Source of the DNA: DATARN01 sp963851105
GTDB taxonomy: Bacteria > Actinomycetota > Acidimicrobiia > Acidimicrobiales > Palsa-688
Assembly (NCBI GenBank): GCA_963851105.1
Contig: CAWKNP010000008.1
Coordinates: 1-64,000 of the forward strand
Direction of reading: 5' to 3'
Length of the DNA stretch: 64,000 bases
Part shown: piece by piece, positions 9,682-17,707 of the stretch
Layout: each line of letters opens with the position of its first letter
How positions within the stretch are numbered: the stretch's first letter is position 1
Notes under the pieces: model-generated
Told to the model about the DNA's origin: nothing
The model's database searches: none
The model's input: the letters and a program-made list of their open reading frames with translations, nothing else
Translations under genes and position numbers: made by a program

Positions 9682-10119
9682 TTGGAGCCCCTTCCCGTAT
9701 GGGGAGGGAAGGTACCATCTGTGCTGCTGTGTAGCTTTGCCACGGCGCCACTACTCCTCTCGGGGCTCTTCTGCTGGGTGCTGTGTCTGTGTGGGAGAAG
9801 CTGGGCGACTGGCCTCGGTTCATCCAGCTCGAACGATGTCGTCCGCCACTCTGGTTTCGATGTGATGGGGTGGTCGTTCGGCCGGACACGAACTGCGAGG
9901 CTCATCGGACCAAGCAAGAGCTGCCGACCTGGTACGCCGTCGCATCAGGTGGCCTACATGGTGACGCACACCTCGGATCAGGAGAACGACCTGCGACTCC
10001 GCCCGCCACCTCTCGGCCGCACCTGGCTCTCGCCACCGTAGCTTGCAATCTCGCGCTGCGCTGTCGGCTTCGGTCGTTCGGAGATGACCTCCGCCGTCCG
10101 AAAGGATTTCCGAATCCGG
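9682..10119. other. Gene-free stretch between two leftward surface-protein genes
   Basis: About 440 bp containing the upstream region of the gene starting at 9681 and the downstream region of the one ending at 10120. Frames present are not protein-like. No repeat or RNA gene is recognised. Confidence 0.4.
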
Positions 10120-11145
10120 TTACCTGGTGCGCTTGATGGTCCGCTTCCGCCGATTCACAGCGCTCAAGAATACCCCCATTGAAATGAGAGCGACGGCCAT
10201 CGTGAGTAGACGGCCGAAGTGAGATGGGGAACCGGTGAAAGCCAGCTTGGGTGCAGTGGTTGTTGTAGCAGGTGCCGCGGCAGTGACCGTGAGCTGCTGG
10301 CTTGCAGATCGCCCGCTTGTCTGGCCAGTCAGTGTCAAGATGTGTGTGCCGGTGGCAAAGGCGCTGGGGATGGTCAGGGTAAAGTTGACGCCGCCACCAG
10401 CGCTAGCGACGAAGGTTCCAATAGTTAGCGGCGCGGACTGCAGGACCGCCGTCACGGCTTCTCCTGGAGCGAAGCCACTTGCTGTCACGGTCGTTGATCC
10501 CCCAACTGTGAGGCTTGTGCTGGCCATGTGGATGGTCGTGGTCACAACGGGCAGGGTGGTGGTGGTCGAGCTACTTGTGGTCGTCGTCGAGGTACTCGTG
10601 GTCGTCGTGCTCGGCGAGGTGGTAGTCGTCCCTGAGTGCGGGATGCAGGTGGAGTCGAGGACGGTTTCAACTGGTCCGAGAGACTGCGCCGGCTCGCTTG
10701 TTGGCTTGAACGTGATGGTGGCATCGACCTTTCCGGCGGCGCCGACCGGAAAGATCACAGTCGCAAGTGCACCTTGTGCCTCCGCTGGCGGCATGGGGTT
10801 CGGTGACCAGAGGCTCGTGAAATTGCCCGCGATCACACCGGTGAGCTCGAAATCCGTGATTTGAACCGCCTCAGGTGTCGGCTGATGAGCTGGATCCACC
10901 CCGTTGACCTGCCAACCGACGGACAGGGAATAGTCAAGGCGCCAACTACCGTCGGTCTGACAGACCGGACCTGTCTCGCTCGGCGTGAAAAAGGACGATC
11001 CTGGACCGTGGACCACCTGAGCACCAGACGGCTCGGCCAGCAGGACAAGCCCACAGGTGCTACCAATGAAAAGCGCCGCTAACGATGCTGTCCACCGACC
11101 GGCGTTCATCCGGCCACGACTGCGTTTCTTCCCGGCTGCCTTCAT
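10120..11145 (-). CDS. LAxTG-type sorted surface protein with Thr stalk
   Basis: The 341-residue protein has a long signal peptide (basic KKRSRGR region, hydrophobic core about 18-37, cleavage near SGA-QVV). An N-terminal domain has two cysteines, at PVCQ and STCIP. A Thr/Ser stalk lies at about residues 172-205. An Ig-like beta domain follows (STSLTVGGSTTVTASGFAPG...). The C-terminus has LAFTG, a hydrophobic helix and a basic tail (NRRKRTIKRTR). LAxTG is the signal known for class E sortases of high-GC actinobacteria, so covalent attachment to peptidoglycan is likely. The start is supported by an AAGGA site upstream. No sortase gene is in the window. Confidence 0.8.
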   Translation of the reverse strand: MKAAGKKRSRGRMNAGRWTASLAALFIGSTCGLVLLAEPSGAQVVHGPGSSFFTPSETGPVCQTDGSWRLDYSLSVGWQVNGVDPAHQPTPEAVQITDFELTGVIAGNFTSLWSPNPMPPAEAQGALATVIFPVGAAGKVDATITFKPTSEPAQSLGPVETVLDSTCIPHSGTTTTSPSTTTTSTSTTTTSSSTTTTLPVVTTTIHMASTSLTVGGSTTVTASGFAPGEAVTAVLQSAPLTIGTFVASAGGGVNFTLTIPSAFATGTHILTLTGQTSGRSASQQLTVTAAAPATTTTAPKLAFTGSPSHFGRLLTMAVALISMGVFLSAVNRRKRTIKRTR

Positions 11146-11236
11146 TTCGCTTTCCTTTTCGTCGACATGCTCTTGCCTCTAGACCCAGAGAGGTGACGGG
11201 GGGCGTGAAATCCCGCGAACCATACCATGGGGTCCG

Positions 11237-13324
11237 TCAGGACGGATCGTTCCGAATGTCTCCGTAGCCGGGAGGAACTTCAGTGCGGCGGTCTAAGTCT
11301 GTGCTGGCGTCGTCGGCCTGGGCGCAGTAACGAACAGCAGTTGGCAGGGCCAGCCCGAACAGTCTCGCGAGACCAACGGGATCTGCGCCGTTCGCCTCCG
11401 CTTCAGCCAGGAGACGATCGACCCGCAGCGCCCGGGCCGTCGTTCCCACCATGGTGCACACGCTGTGGACGTAGGACCGTCCCACCGGTCGGATCCCTCC
11501 TGCGGTGCTCTGGTTGATCAGGAGGTGAGGGTTGGCTGTCAATGGCCATCGAGCTCGCCGTAGTTGCAGCCAGGCCCCCAGCTCCGTCGCGGTGACCCGG
11601 TCGAGATGTCGCTTACGGGGGCCTACAAGCACGGTGGCGGCGTCGGCGTCGACTGCGTCGAGGCGGAGTTGTGTGATATCGGAGCTGCGGAGCGCGTGGA
11701 CACCTGCCAGCAGCACGATGAGACGTCGATCGGGGCGGTCGAGGCGTCCCAGCACCGAGGCGCACCAGGCGCTGTCGAGCGGCAGCGGTGACCGCACGAC
11801 GATTGCGCCCGCGGTGAGCCTTGCGGATGGGTCGGTGAAGATCAGACGCTCGGACTTGAGAGCCTGGAACAGCGAATGCATGGCGGAGACGGTGAGGCGC
11901 CGCACCGAGTCCTTGGCCGCCGATATCTCGGCGGCGACATCGGCTTCTGTGATCTCGCGGAGCGATCGGTGGTCGCCCGCCCAGTTCCGGAGCGCTGGTT
12001 GCAGGGCGCGCAGGTAGGCCTCGATGAGGTGTGCGCCTCGGGCCCGTCGGCGTCGTCCTGACCGCCCGAGGAGCCCGTCGAGCCAGGATCGGACCTCGCC
12101 GGCTAGCGGTGCGGGGAGTGTCACTAGGTACTCGTCGATCCATCGGTCAAGGCGTTCGGGTGCGGGCACCGCGAGGTCCTGGTCGACGAGGAACTCGAAG
12201 GTGCGCAGCGCCGGTATTCCCGCGTCGGGAAGTCCCATTACCTCGGCCGCGTCGAAGCGGCGGTGACGGTCGCCCACGTTTCTGGTCGCCCAGAGGACTT
12301 TCAGTCCCTTGTGGACCCGGGCCAGGGTCAAAGGGGTCCAGCCGCGGGCCTCGCCAAACAGCGTGGCCGAGCTCAGGATCGCCGCAAGTTCCGCGTCTGC
12401 GTGCGAGTTGAGGTCGGCTACGAGGACCCGCGACAGGTCGGTCGGCATGAAGAACAGCGTCAGCTGTCCGGCGCATTGGGCGCCGTGTCTCGAGCGAGAT
12501 GCTTGGTCCTGTTGGGCCGGTGCCTGCGTCGGGTGCCGACGGGTGCCGGGGATGCCGCCGATGAACAACTGCAGCGCCGGCGCTTCGTCGGCGACCTGGC
12601 CTGCCGACCCGCAACGTTCGACGATCTGGCAGCGCCGGCAGAGCTCGTGCTGGCCGACCGTTTCCGTCCGGCCGCACCCACTGCAATGACCCACCGAGTG
12701 CAGGGAATCGAACTGGGCGCAGCCGTCGCAGCGGTCCGCGCCGATGAGAGGAGCCCAAGCCTGGCAACTCTCGCACCGAGCCCCTGACTCCCGGCGGCAG
12801 GCCAGGCACAGTCGGCAGTGACCGCCGGTGCCCAACGGGACCGTCCGGCGGCACGACCGGCACATCCCAGCCGGGTTACGCCGCTTGAACTGGCGGCAGG
12901 CGCGGCAACGACCGGCGAGCAGATGGTCGGTCCAGCAAAGGCAATCCACGCAGCCGCCAAGGGCCTCGGCGCGGCGGGTGAGACACATTCGACAGACGCC
13001 GTCCCAGAGCCGTTTCACGGGACGCTGGCAGCCGGGACAGACGCCGGTGGCGGCCCGGGCTTGTTGCTTGCATCGCTCGCAGCGATCGGCGAAATGGATG
13101 TTGCGCATCTCCCCGCAGGCGACGCAACGGCGCACGCTGGTCCGCGACCGCCGATAGCAGCCGTTGCACAGCCCGGCGGCCAACATGCGGCGGAACTCCC
13201 CGCAGCCGGCGCACACCCGGGGCTGGTGGACGGCGCGGGCGTAACAGGTCGGGCACATCCCGGCGATCCCGGGCCCAGTCTTTCCGCACGTCGAGCAGGT
13301 GACGACCTTTCGGGTAGAGGTCAC
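11237..13324 (-). CDS. Eight-zinc-ribbon protein fused to degenerate tyrosine recombinase
   Basis: The 695-residue protein starts at a GTG that overlaps the stop of the upstream XRE gene by four bases (GTGA). Residues 1-240 hold eight successive CxxC...CxxC modules spaced about 25-30 residues apart (for example CAGC/CNGC, CVAC/CERC, CSGC/CRRC). After a linker, residues about 300-680 resemble the tyrosine recombinase fold: an SAM-like N-terminal part, a box I-like Arg (HALRSSDITQL), a Lys-containing beta turn (GPRKRHLDRVT) and a terminal Tyr (VRYCAQ, Tyr666). The usual HxxR motif is not visible, so catalysis may be lost. It is probably an accessory recombinase working with the canonical enzyme encoded upstream. 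Confidence 0.8.
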   Translation of the reverse strand: MTSTRKVVTCSTCGKTGPGIAGMCPTCYARAVHQPRVCAGCGEFRRMLAAGLCNGCYRRSRTSVRRCVACGEMRNIHFADRCERCKQQARAATGVCPGCQRPVKRLWDGVCRMCLTRRAEALGGCVDCLCWTDHLLAGRCRACRQFKRRNPAGMCRSCRRTVPLGTGGHCRLCLACRRESGARCESCQAWAPLIGADRCDGCAQFDSLHSVGHCSGCGRTETVGQHELCRRCQIVERCGSAGQVADEAPALQLFIGGIPGTRRHPTQAPAQQDQASRSRHGAQCAGQLTLFFMPTDLSRVLVADLNSHADAELAAILSSATLFGEARGWTPLTLARVHKGLKVLWATRNVGDRHRRFDAAEVMGLPDAGIPALRTFEFLVDQDLAVPAPERLDRWIDEYLVTLPAPLAGEVRSWLDGLLGRSGRRRRARGAHLIEAYLRALQPALRNWAGDHRSLREITEADVAAEISAAKDSVRRLTVSAMHSLFQALKSERLIFTDPSARLTAGAIVVRSPLPLDSAWCASVLGRLDRPDRRLIVLLAGVHALRSSDITQLRLDAVDADAATVLVGPRKRHLDRVTATELGAWLQLRRARWPLTANPHLLINQSTAGGIRPVGRSYVHSVCTMVGTTARALRVDRLLAEAEANGADPVGLARLFGLALPTAVRYCAQADDASTDLDRRTEVPPGYGDIRNDPS

Positions 13325-13629
13325 ACCGGCGGAAGCCCGCGACCGCCTCGAGGGGCCCTTGGGCGGATCGAGCCGGGTGTGGCTGCCTCCGCTTTCGGCG
13401 CCTCCTTGGCGACTGCGGGCCTGCGCAGAAGCAGGTCGGACGGCGAGCAGTCGAGCACGGCGCAGATCACCTCAAGGTCGTCGAGGCGGACTGAGATCGG
13501 CCGTCCAGACCACAGGTTCGACATCTTGCCGACCGACATCTGAAGTCCTGCCTCAACCAGAAGCCGGCGCAGGTCCGACGCCCGCCAGATCCCCCGCTGC
13601 GCCGCCGTCATCCGCAAGTTCCACTCCAC
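13321..13629 (-). CDS. Small XRE-type HTH regulator
   Basis: The GTG at 13629 is chosen as start. It lies four bases after the recombinase stop and has AGGGAG upstream; an alternative ATG is at 13611. The product of about 102 residues has an HTH core resembling XRE/Cro regulators (ASDLRRLLVEAGLQMSVGKM, SNLWSGRPISVRLDDLEVIC, then AVLDCSPSDLLL). It ends in a basic Pro/Arg tail (RPRAPRGGRGLPPV). It sits between the two recombinase genes in one translationally coupled operon and probably controls their expression or helps shape the recombination complex. A truncated second copy of its 3' end lies at 19868-19996. Confidence 0.82.
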   Translation of the reverse strand: MEWNLRMTAAQRGIWRASDLRRLLVEAGLQMSVGKMSNLWSGRPISVRLDDLEVICAVLDCSPSDLLLRRPAVAKEAPKAEAATPGSIRPRAPRGGRGLPPV

Positions 13630-13633
13630 GTTC

Positions 13634-14686
13634 TCACACTCCCTTGAATCTGCTGGCCGCCCGTTCGGCGGCCTGGCGGTACTGGACCTCGATCGTCTCC
13701 TCGGCGGTATGGACATATCCCATCGTTGTGGTCAGCCAGCGATGCCCGAGAAGTTGCTGGATGGCCACTAGCGATACGCCTTCGCCGTAGAGACGAGAAG
13801 CGCAGGCGTGACGCAACACGTGCGGCGTCAACACCCGCACCGGCCCCTGGAGATGCCGGCCGGCGGCCGCCTTCAACGCGGCGCCGAAGCTGTCGCCGCC
13901 GATCGGGCCGCCTCGCTCCGAGGGGAACGCCGGGGCGCCCGGCAGGTCCCAGTCGTCGCCGAACTCGCCGCGGACGTCCTCGACCCACCACACCATGAGC
14001 AGGCGGCTGTCGCCCAGCATGGGCACCAGCCGTTCCCGGGGCCCAGAACCCCTCGAGCCCTTCCCGAAGCGGACGTGGATTTTGCCCATCGGGCCGTGAT
14101 CGAAATGCAGATCGTCCAGGCGCAGCCCGCAAGTCTCCCGCAGCCGCAGACCGACCTCGCCGGCCAAGCGGGCCATCGTGTAGTGACGAGCCGACGTCAG
14201 CCATTTGCGGTGCTCGGAGAGCTCTGCCCGCCAGCAAGCGAAGAATGCCGCCAACGCCAGCGGTGTGGGCGGCACCCGGACGATGAAGTCGCCGCTGTGG
14301 GTCGGGCGGTTCACCTCGTCGATCGGCGAGGACACCACCCGGCCGGTGAGCTCGAGGATCTCGCCCCGGTAGCGCAACTCCACGAACCGGAAGAAGGCAT
14401 CGATGCTCAACGCCTTGCACCGCCGCGTCGCCTGGCGCAGGTGGCGTTGGTCCTCCCCCAAGAACCGGTCGGCGTGGCGTTCCTCGACCTCCCACACCCA
14501 CACCGCAGCCGACTCCAAGAACTCCACCACGCTGGCAACGTCGGCGCGGATCGTTGCGTCTACGCAACCGTGGGCCATGCGGGCCAGGACGAACTCGGCC
14601 AGCAGATGCTCCTGATAGGCGGCAGCCGCATCGTTGGTGTCCAACGAGCGAGGAGAACGCAGGTCCCGGATCACCGCCAGCCCCAC
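13634..14686 (-). CDS. Tyrosine recombinase/integrase (XerC/D-like)
   Basis: The 350-residue protein starts at a GTG with AGGAGG just upstream. The N-terminal SAM-like core-binding domain covers about residues 20-120. The catalytic domain shows the full set: Arg183 (LRLRETCGL), Lys209 (RFGKGSRG), His289/Arg292 (TPHVLRHACAS), His315 (LLGHRWLTTT) and nucleophile Tyr324 (MGYVHT). It should cut and rejoin DNA through a 3'-phosphotyrosine intermediate. It is the first gene of the recombinase-XRE-zinc ribbon operon, which suggests an integrative element or recombination module rather than chromosome dimer resolution. Confidence 0.92.
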   Translation of the reverse strand: MGLAVIRDLRSPRSLDTNDAAAAYQEHLLAEFVLARMAHGCVDATIRADVASVVEFLESAAVWVWEVEERHADRFLGEDQRHLRQATRRCKALSIDAFFRFVELRYRGEILELTGRVVSSPIDEVNRPTHSGDFIVRVPPTPLALAAFFACWRAELSEHRKWLTSARHYTMARLAGEVGLRLRETCGLRLDDLHFDHGPMGKIHVRFGKGSRGSGPRERLVPMLGDSRLLMVWWVEDVRGEFGDDWDLPGAPAFPSERGGPIGGDSFGAALKAAAGRHLQGPVRVLTPHVLRHACASRLYGEGVSLVAIQQLLGHRWLTTTMGYVHTAEETIEVQYRQAAERAASRFKGV

Positions 14687-14820
14687 AGCCCCTCCTAGCG
14701 GTTCAGAATTTCCGGTTGACCAGCACTATAGCTGCAATCTCATCAGGAATCGTGCAGTATCTTCACGTAGTCGTTCGCGGGGACACGGGGCCAAACGCCC
14801 AACAGGCGTACGGCCATTAG

Positions 14821-15078
14821 GAACCTCCCCGCCAGATCCCCGACTGGAACTCGCGGTCCGTCCGTCAGTGGACCGAAGACCTGACCGCCCGCCTCGACGC
14901 CCACCGTCAGGGCCGGGGCGCCCGGTTGATGGAAGTCATCGCCGAAGCCGGTCTCGGCTTCGTGCTCGCTCGCACCTGGACAGGCACCCGAGCCCTTGAG
15001 CGTCGCCTCAAGGGCCGCGGGGGCCACGCCCGGCTGTGCCCGATCTGCCGTCAGTCCCAAGGAGGAACCCAACCATGA
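14821..15078 (+). pseudogene. Truncated gene upstream of ParB-like gene
   Basis: The frame downstream of a TAG at 14818 encodes a convincing C-terminal segment: DLTARLDAHRQGRGARLMEV, then IAEAGLGFVLARTWTGTRAL and ERRLKGRGGHARLCPICR. Its stop overlaps the next gene's ATG (ATGA). I recall similar C-termini, ending in a CPxC motif, from small genes of actinobacterial integrative elements. No start codon or N-terminal domain is present, so the 5' part is missing, perhaps lost when the recombinase operon was placed upstream. Its function is not known to me. Confidence 0.55.
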
Positions 15079-16532
15079 CCACCATGACCCCCACGGTGCA
15101 GCCGTCGGAGCAGACCACCGTCGTGTGGCTCGACCCGCAGACCCTGGCCGCAGCGGAGGGGAACATCCGTGCAGACATCGGCGAGATCGCCGAGCTTGTC
15201 GCCTCCATCAAGGCCTATGGCGTCTTGGAGCCGCTGGTCGTGATCCCCGCCGGGGACGGCTACCGCCTGATCGCGGGGAAGCGGAGGGCGGCGGCGGCAG
15301 TAGAAGCGGGCGCCAGCCTGGTGCCGTGCTGGGAGCGGGCCGACCTTGCCGGGGCGACCAGTGAGGTGGCGGCCCAGCTCATCGAGAACGAGCACCGGAA
15401 AATGCTCAACGTGGCCGAGCGCGCTCGCGGCTACCACCAGCTGGCCATGGCTGGGATGAGCGCCAACAAGATCGCCAAGGCCACCGGCACGAAGGCAGCC
15501 GCAGTCAAACAGGCGCTCAAGGTGGGCGGCTCGGACATCGCCACCGCAGCGGCGGAGCGCTACGAGTTGAGCCTGGACCAGGCGTTGGTGCTGGCCGAGT
15601 TCGACTCGGACACGGAGCTCATCAAGGTGCTGGTGGCAGTGGCCAAGAAGTCGCCGGGCCAGTGGGACCACACCGTGAGCCGGCTGCGGGCCGACCGGGC
15701 CGAGGCCAAAGCCCGCCAGGACCTGACCGAGGAGCTGAACGCCGCGGGAGTGCGGATCATCGAGGACGGCGCCCTCTCACGCACGCTGCGGGTGTCGAAC
15801 CTGGGCGACAGCGACGGCAAGGCCCTCGACGCCGACGAGCACGCCAGCTGCCCCGGCCACGCAGTGATGATCGTCACTGACTGGAGCGGCGTCCGCACCG
15901 TCCCGTACTGCGTCGAACCCGACACCCATGGCCACACCGACCGCTTCCTCATCGCCAACAGCCGGGCGAGCACCACCACCAAAGGCGAGGACGGCAAGCT
16001 GACCGAGGCGGCCAAGGCTGAACGAAGGTTGGTGATTGACAACAATCGGGGCTGGCGAGCCGCGGAGCCGGTCCGGCGGGAGTACGTCAAGACGCTGCTC
16101 AGTCGCAAGACGCCCCCGAAGGGGACCCTCAGGTACGTTGCGGGCGAGGTCCTGGGCAGGCCGAGCCGGCTGAACGACGGCACCGAGGGCCTCCTGGCCG
16201 AACTGCTCGGCGTCACCGACACGGGCGGCTACGGACGCCACGTGGGGGCGACGGCGCTGGCCGACGTGAACGACGTCCGGCTGCCCCTGATGCTGCTGGC
16301 CCAGGTGGCGGCCGCCTACGAGCAGACCATGGACGTGCACATCTGGCGCTCCAAGCATCCCGACGCAGCCGACTGGCTGGAGTTCCTGGCCTCCACCGGG
16401 TACACCCTCAGCCCCGTCGAACAGCTGGCGATCGACACCGCGGCAGGCCGGGCGGCGACCACCGACGACGGCGAGGCCGACAGTCAGGGCGTCGACGAGG
16501 ACAGCCCCGAGGACGGCCCCGATGCCGGCTGA
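15075..16532 (+). CDS. ParB/Spo0J-like DNA-binding protein of integrative element
   Basis: Start at ATG 15075, preceded by AAGGAGG and overlapping the stop of the preceding fragment. Of 485 residues, the first 110 form a ParB/sulfiredoxin-type domain: GNIRADIGEIAELVASIKAY, GVLEPLVVIP and YRLIAGKRRAAAAVEAG, followed by IENEHRK. An HTH follows (AERARGYHQLAMAGMSANKI, then AKATGTKAAAVKQALK). A long C-terminal region lacks the usual ParB dimer domain and ends acidic. ParB family members bind palindromic DNA and may hydrolyse CTP. With no ParA in the window, a role in transfer, replication control or transcription of the mobile element is more likely than chromosome partition. Confidence 0.82.
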   Translation: MTTMTPTVQPSEQTTVVWLDPQTLAAAEGNIRADIGEIAELVASIKAYGVLEPLVVIPAGDGYRLIAGKRRAAAAVEAGASLVPCWERADLAGATSEVAAQLIENEHRKMLNVAERARGYHQLAMAGMSANKIAKATGTKAAAVKQALKVGGSDIATAAAERYELSLDQALVLAEFDSDTELIKVLVAVAKKSPGQWDHTVSRLRADRAEAKARQDLTEELNAAGVRIIEDGALSRTLRVSNLGDSDGKALDADEHASCPGHAVMIVTDWSGVRTVPYCVEPDTHGHTDRFLIANSRASTTTKGEDGKLTEAAKAERRLVIDNNRGWRAAEPVRREYVKTLLSRKTPPKGTLRYVAGEVLGRPSRLNDGTEGLLAELLGVTDTGGYGRHVGATALADVNDVRLPLMLLAQVAAAYEQTMDVHIWRSKHPDAADWLEFLASTGYTLSPVEQLAIDTAAGRAATTDDGEADSQGVDEDSPEDGPDAG

Positions 16533-17399
16533 CCTGCTCGGCGACACGGCCCCCCAGCGGACAGCTGGGGGGCCGGCCCCCACCACCAGTAGACGAGGAA
16601 CCGAGGAGGGTGGCCAGACGAGGGCGACTGACTCGCGTGAGCGACGGACGGGCCAGTTTGGTAGCCGCACCCGCACCGACATGATGAACCGGCGGGCCGG
16701 GGAGTACGGCCTGGTCTTCGCCGACCAACCGCCGCCCCCGGCCCGCCAGCAGGGCCGAGACGAGCAACCAGCCAGGACCAACCGCGGGCCCCGCCGGGCC
16801 CAGCTGCCGCCCAGGGTGGTCGTCACCGATACCCACCGGGCCCATGGCACCCATGCCTGCTACGTGCTGGACCGCTGCGGCTGCCAACCATGCCGCGACG
16901 CCAGCACGGCCTATGAACGCCGGCGGCGCCACGCCATCAACCGTCCCGACGAGGTGTGGCGGCCGTACGTGTCGGCGGGCCCGGCACGACGCCACCTCAA
17001 GCGCCTGGCCGATGCCGGCGTCGGCCTCAAGCAGGTGGCCAAGGTGTCGGGCCTCGGCCACGGCGTGCTCAGCAAGCTGGTCTACGGCGACGGGGCCCGC
17101 AACATGGGCCCGTCGAGAAGGATCCGCCAAGCCACGGCCGACAAGATCCTGGCGGTCACCGCCGCCGACGTCGCGGCGGCGCCAAGATCGACGGCGCCGT
17201 CACCTGGGCTCTCGTCGAGGAGTTGGTGGCAGCCGGCTACACCAAGACCTGGATCGCGGGACAGCTCGGGCGCAGCGTCGGCAACCTGCGACACCGGCCC
17301 CTGGTAAGGGCCTCCACAGCCCACGCCGTGGCCGACCTCCACCGTCGCTACATCGACCGGCCGGCCCCGGCCCGCAACACCCGGTGGGGGCCACGATGA
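16522..17399 (+). pseudogene. Phage/ICE-type HTH protein with one frameshift
   Basis: The start overlaps the end of the ParB-like gene. The central region begins HGTHACYVLDRCGCQPCRDA with a Cys cluster. Two HTH-like repeats follow: LKRLADAGVGLKQVAKVSGL (then GHGVLSKLVYG) and, in another frame, VEELVAAGYTKTWIAGQLGR. The frame changes near 17172-17182 in a GC repeat, and the length is 3n+2, consistent with one missing base. This architecture is familiar from actinophage and integrative-element regulators lying beside WhiB-like genes. The stop overlaps the ATG of the WhiB-like gene, so the operon order is preserved. It is probably a DNA-binding regulator. Confidence 0.65.
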
Positions 17400-17707
17400 C
17401 GGTCCCGGACCTCCCGTTGTCTCGCTCGCCTTGGCCCGGCGAGTGGTACCGCGGCGGCCGGTGCCGCACGGTTCCCACCGAAGTGTTCTTCCCGACCCGA
17501 GGCGAGGACCTCGAGCCGGCTCGGGCCGTCTGCCGGAACTGTGCAGTGCAAGCACACGTACCCGCACGGATCGAGCATGGAGTAACGACGCCTGTCGGTC
17601 AATGGAGCCGTTACCGAGCCGTTACCGCCAGGAGGGTCGAGCCGTTACCGCCACGGTCCACGGTTGGCTCCACACGGACATTCGGTGGCGAGATTGGAGA
17701 AGCGGAA
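17396..17707 (+). pseudogene. Degenerate WhiB-like gene reading into the next gene
   Basis: The ATG at 17396 overlaps the preceding stop (ATGA). The N-terminus has WhiB hallmarks: Trp followed by GGRC, FFPTRGEDLEPARAVC and RNC. Three cysteines of the Fe-S cluster set are present, but the fourth, normally in CPVR.EC, is replaced (CAVQAHVPAR), and the GVWGG-type turn is degenerate (GVTTPVGQW). No stop codon follows, so the frame runs without interruption into the beta-helix gene at 17708. It may be a decayed WhiB, possibly from a phage or integrative element, or a real fusion. WhiB proteins bind sigma factor and DNA through a 4Fe-4S cluster, which this copy probably cannot hold. Confidence 0.55.
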
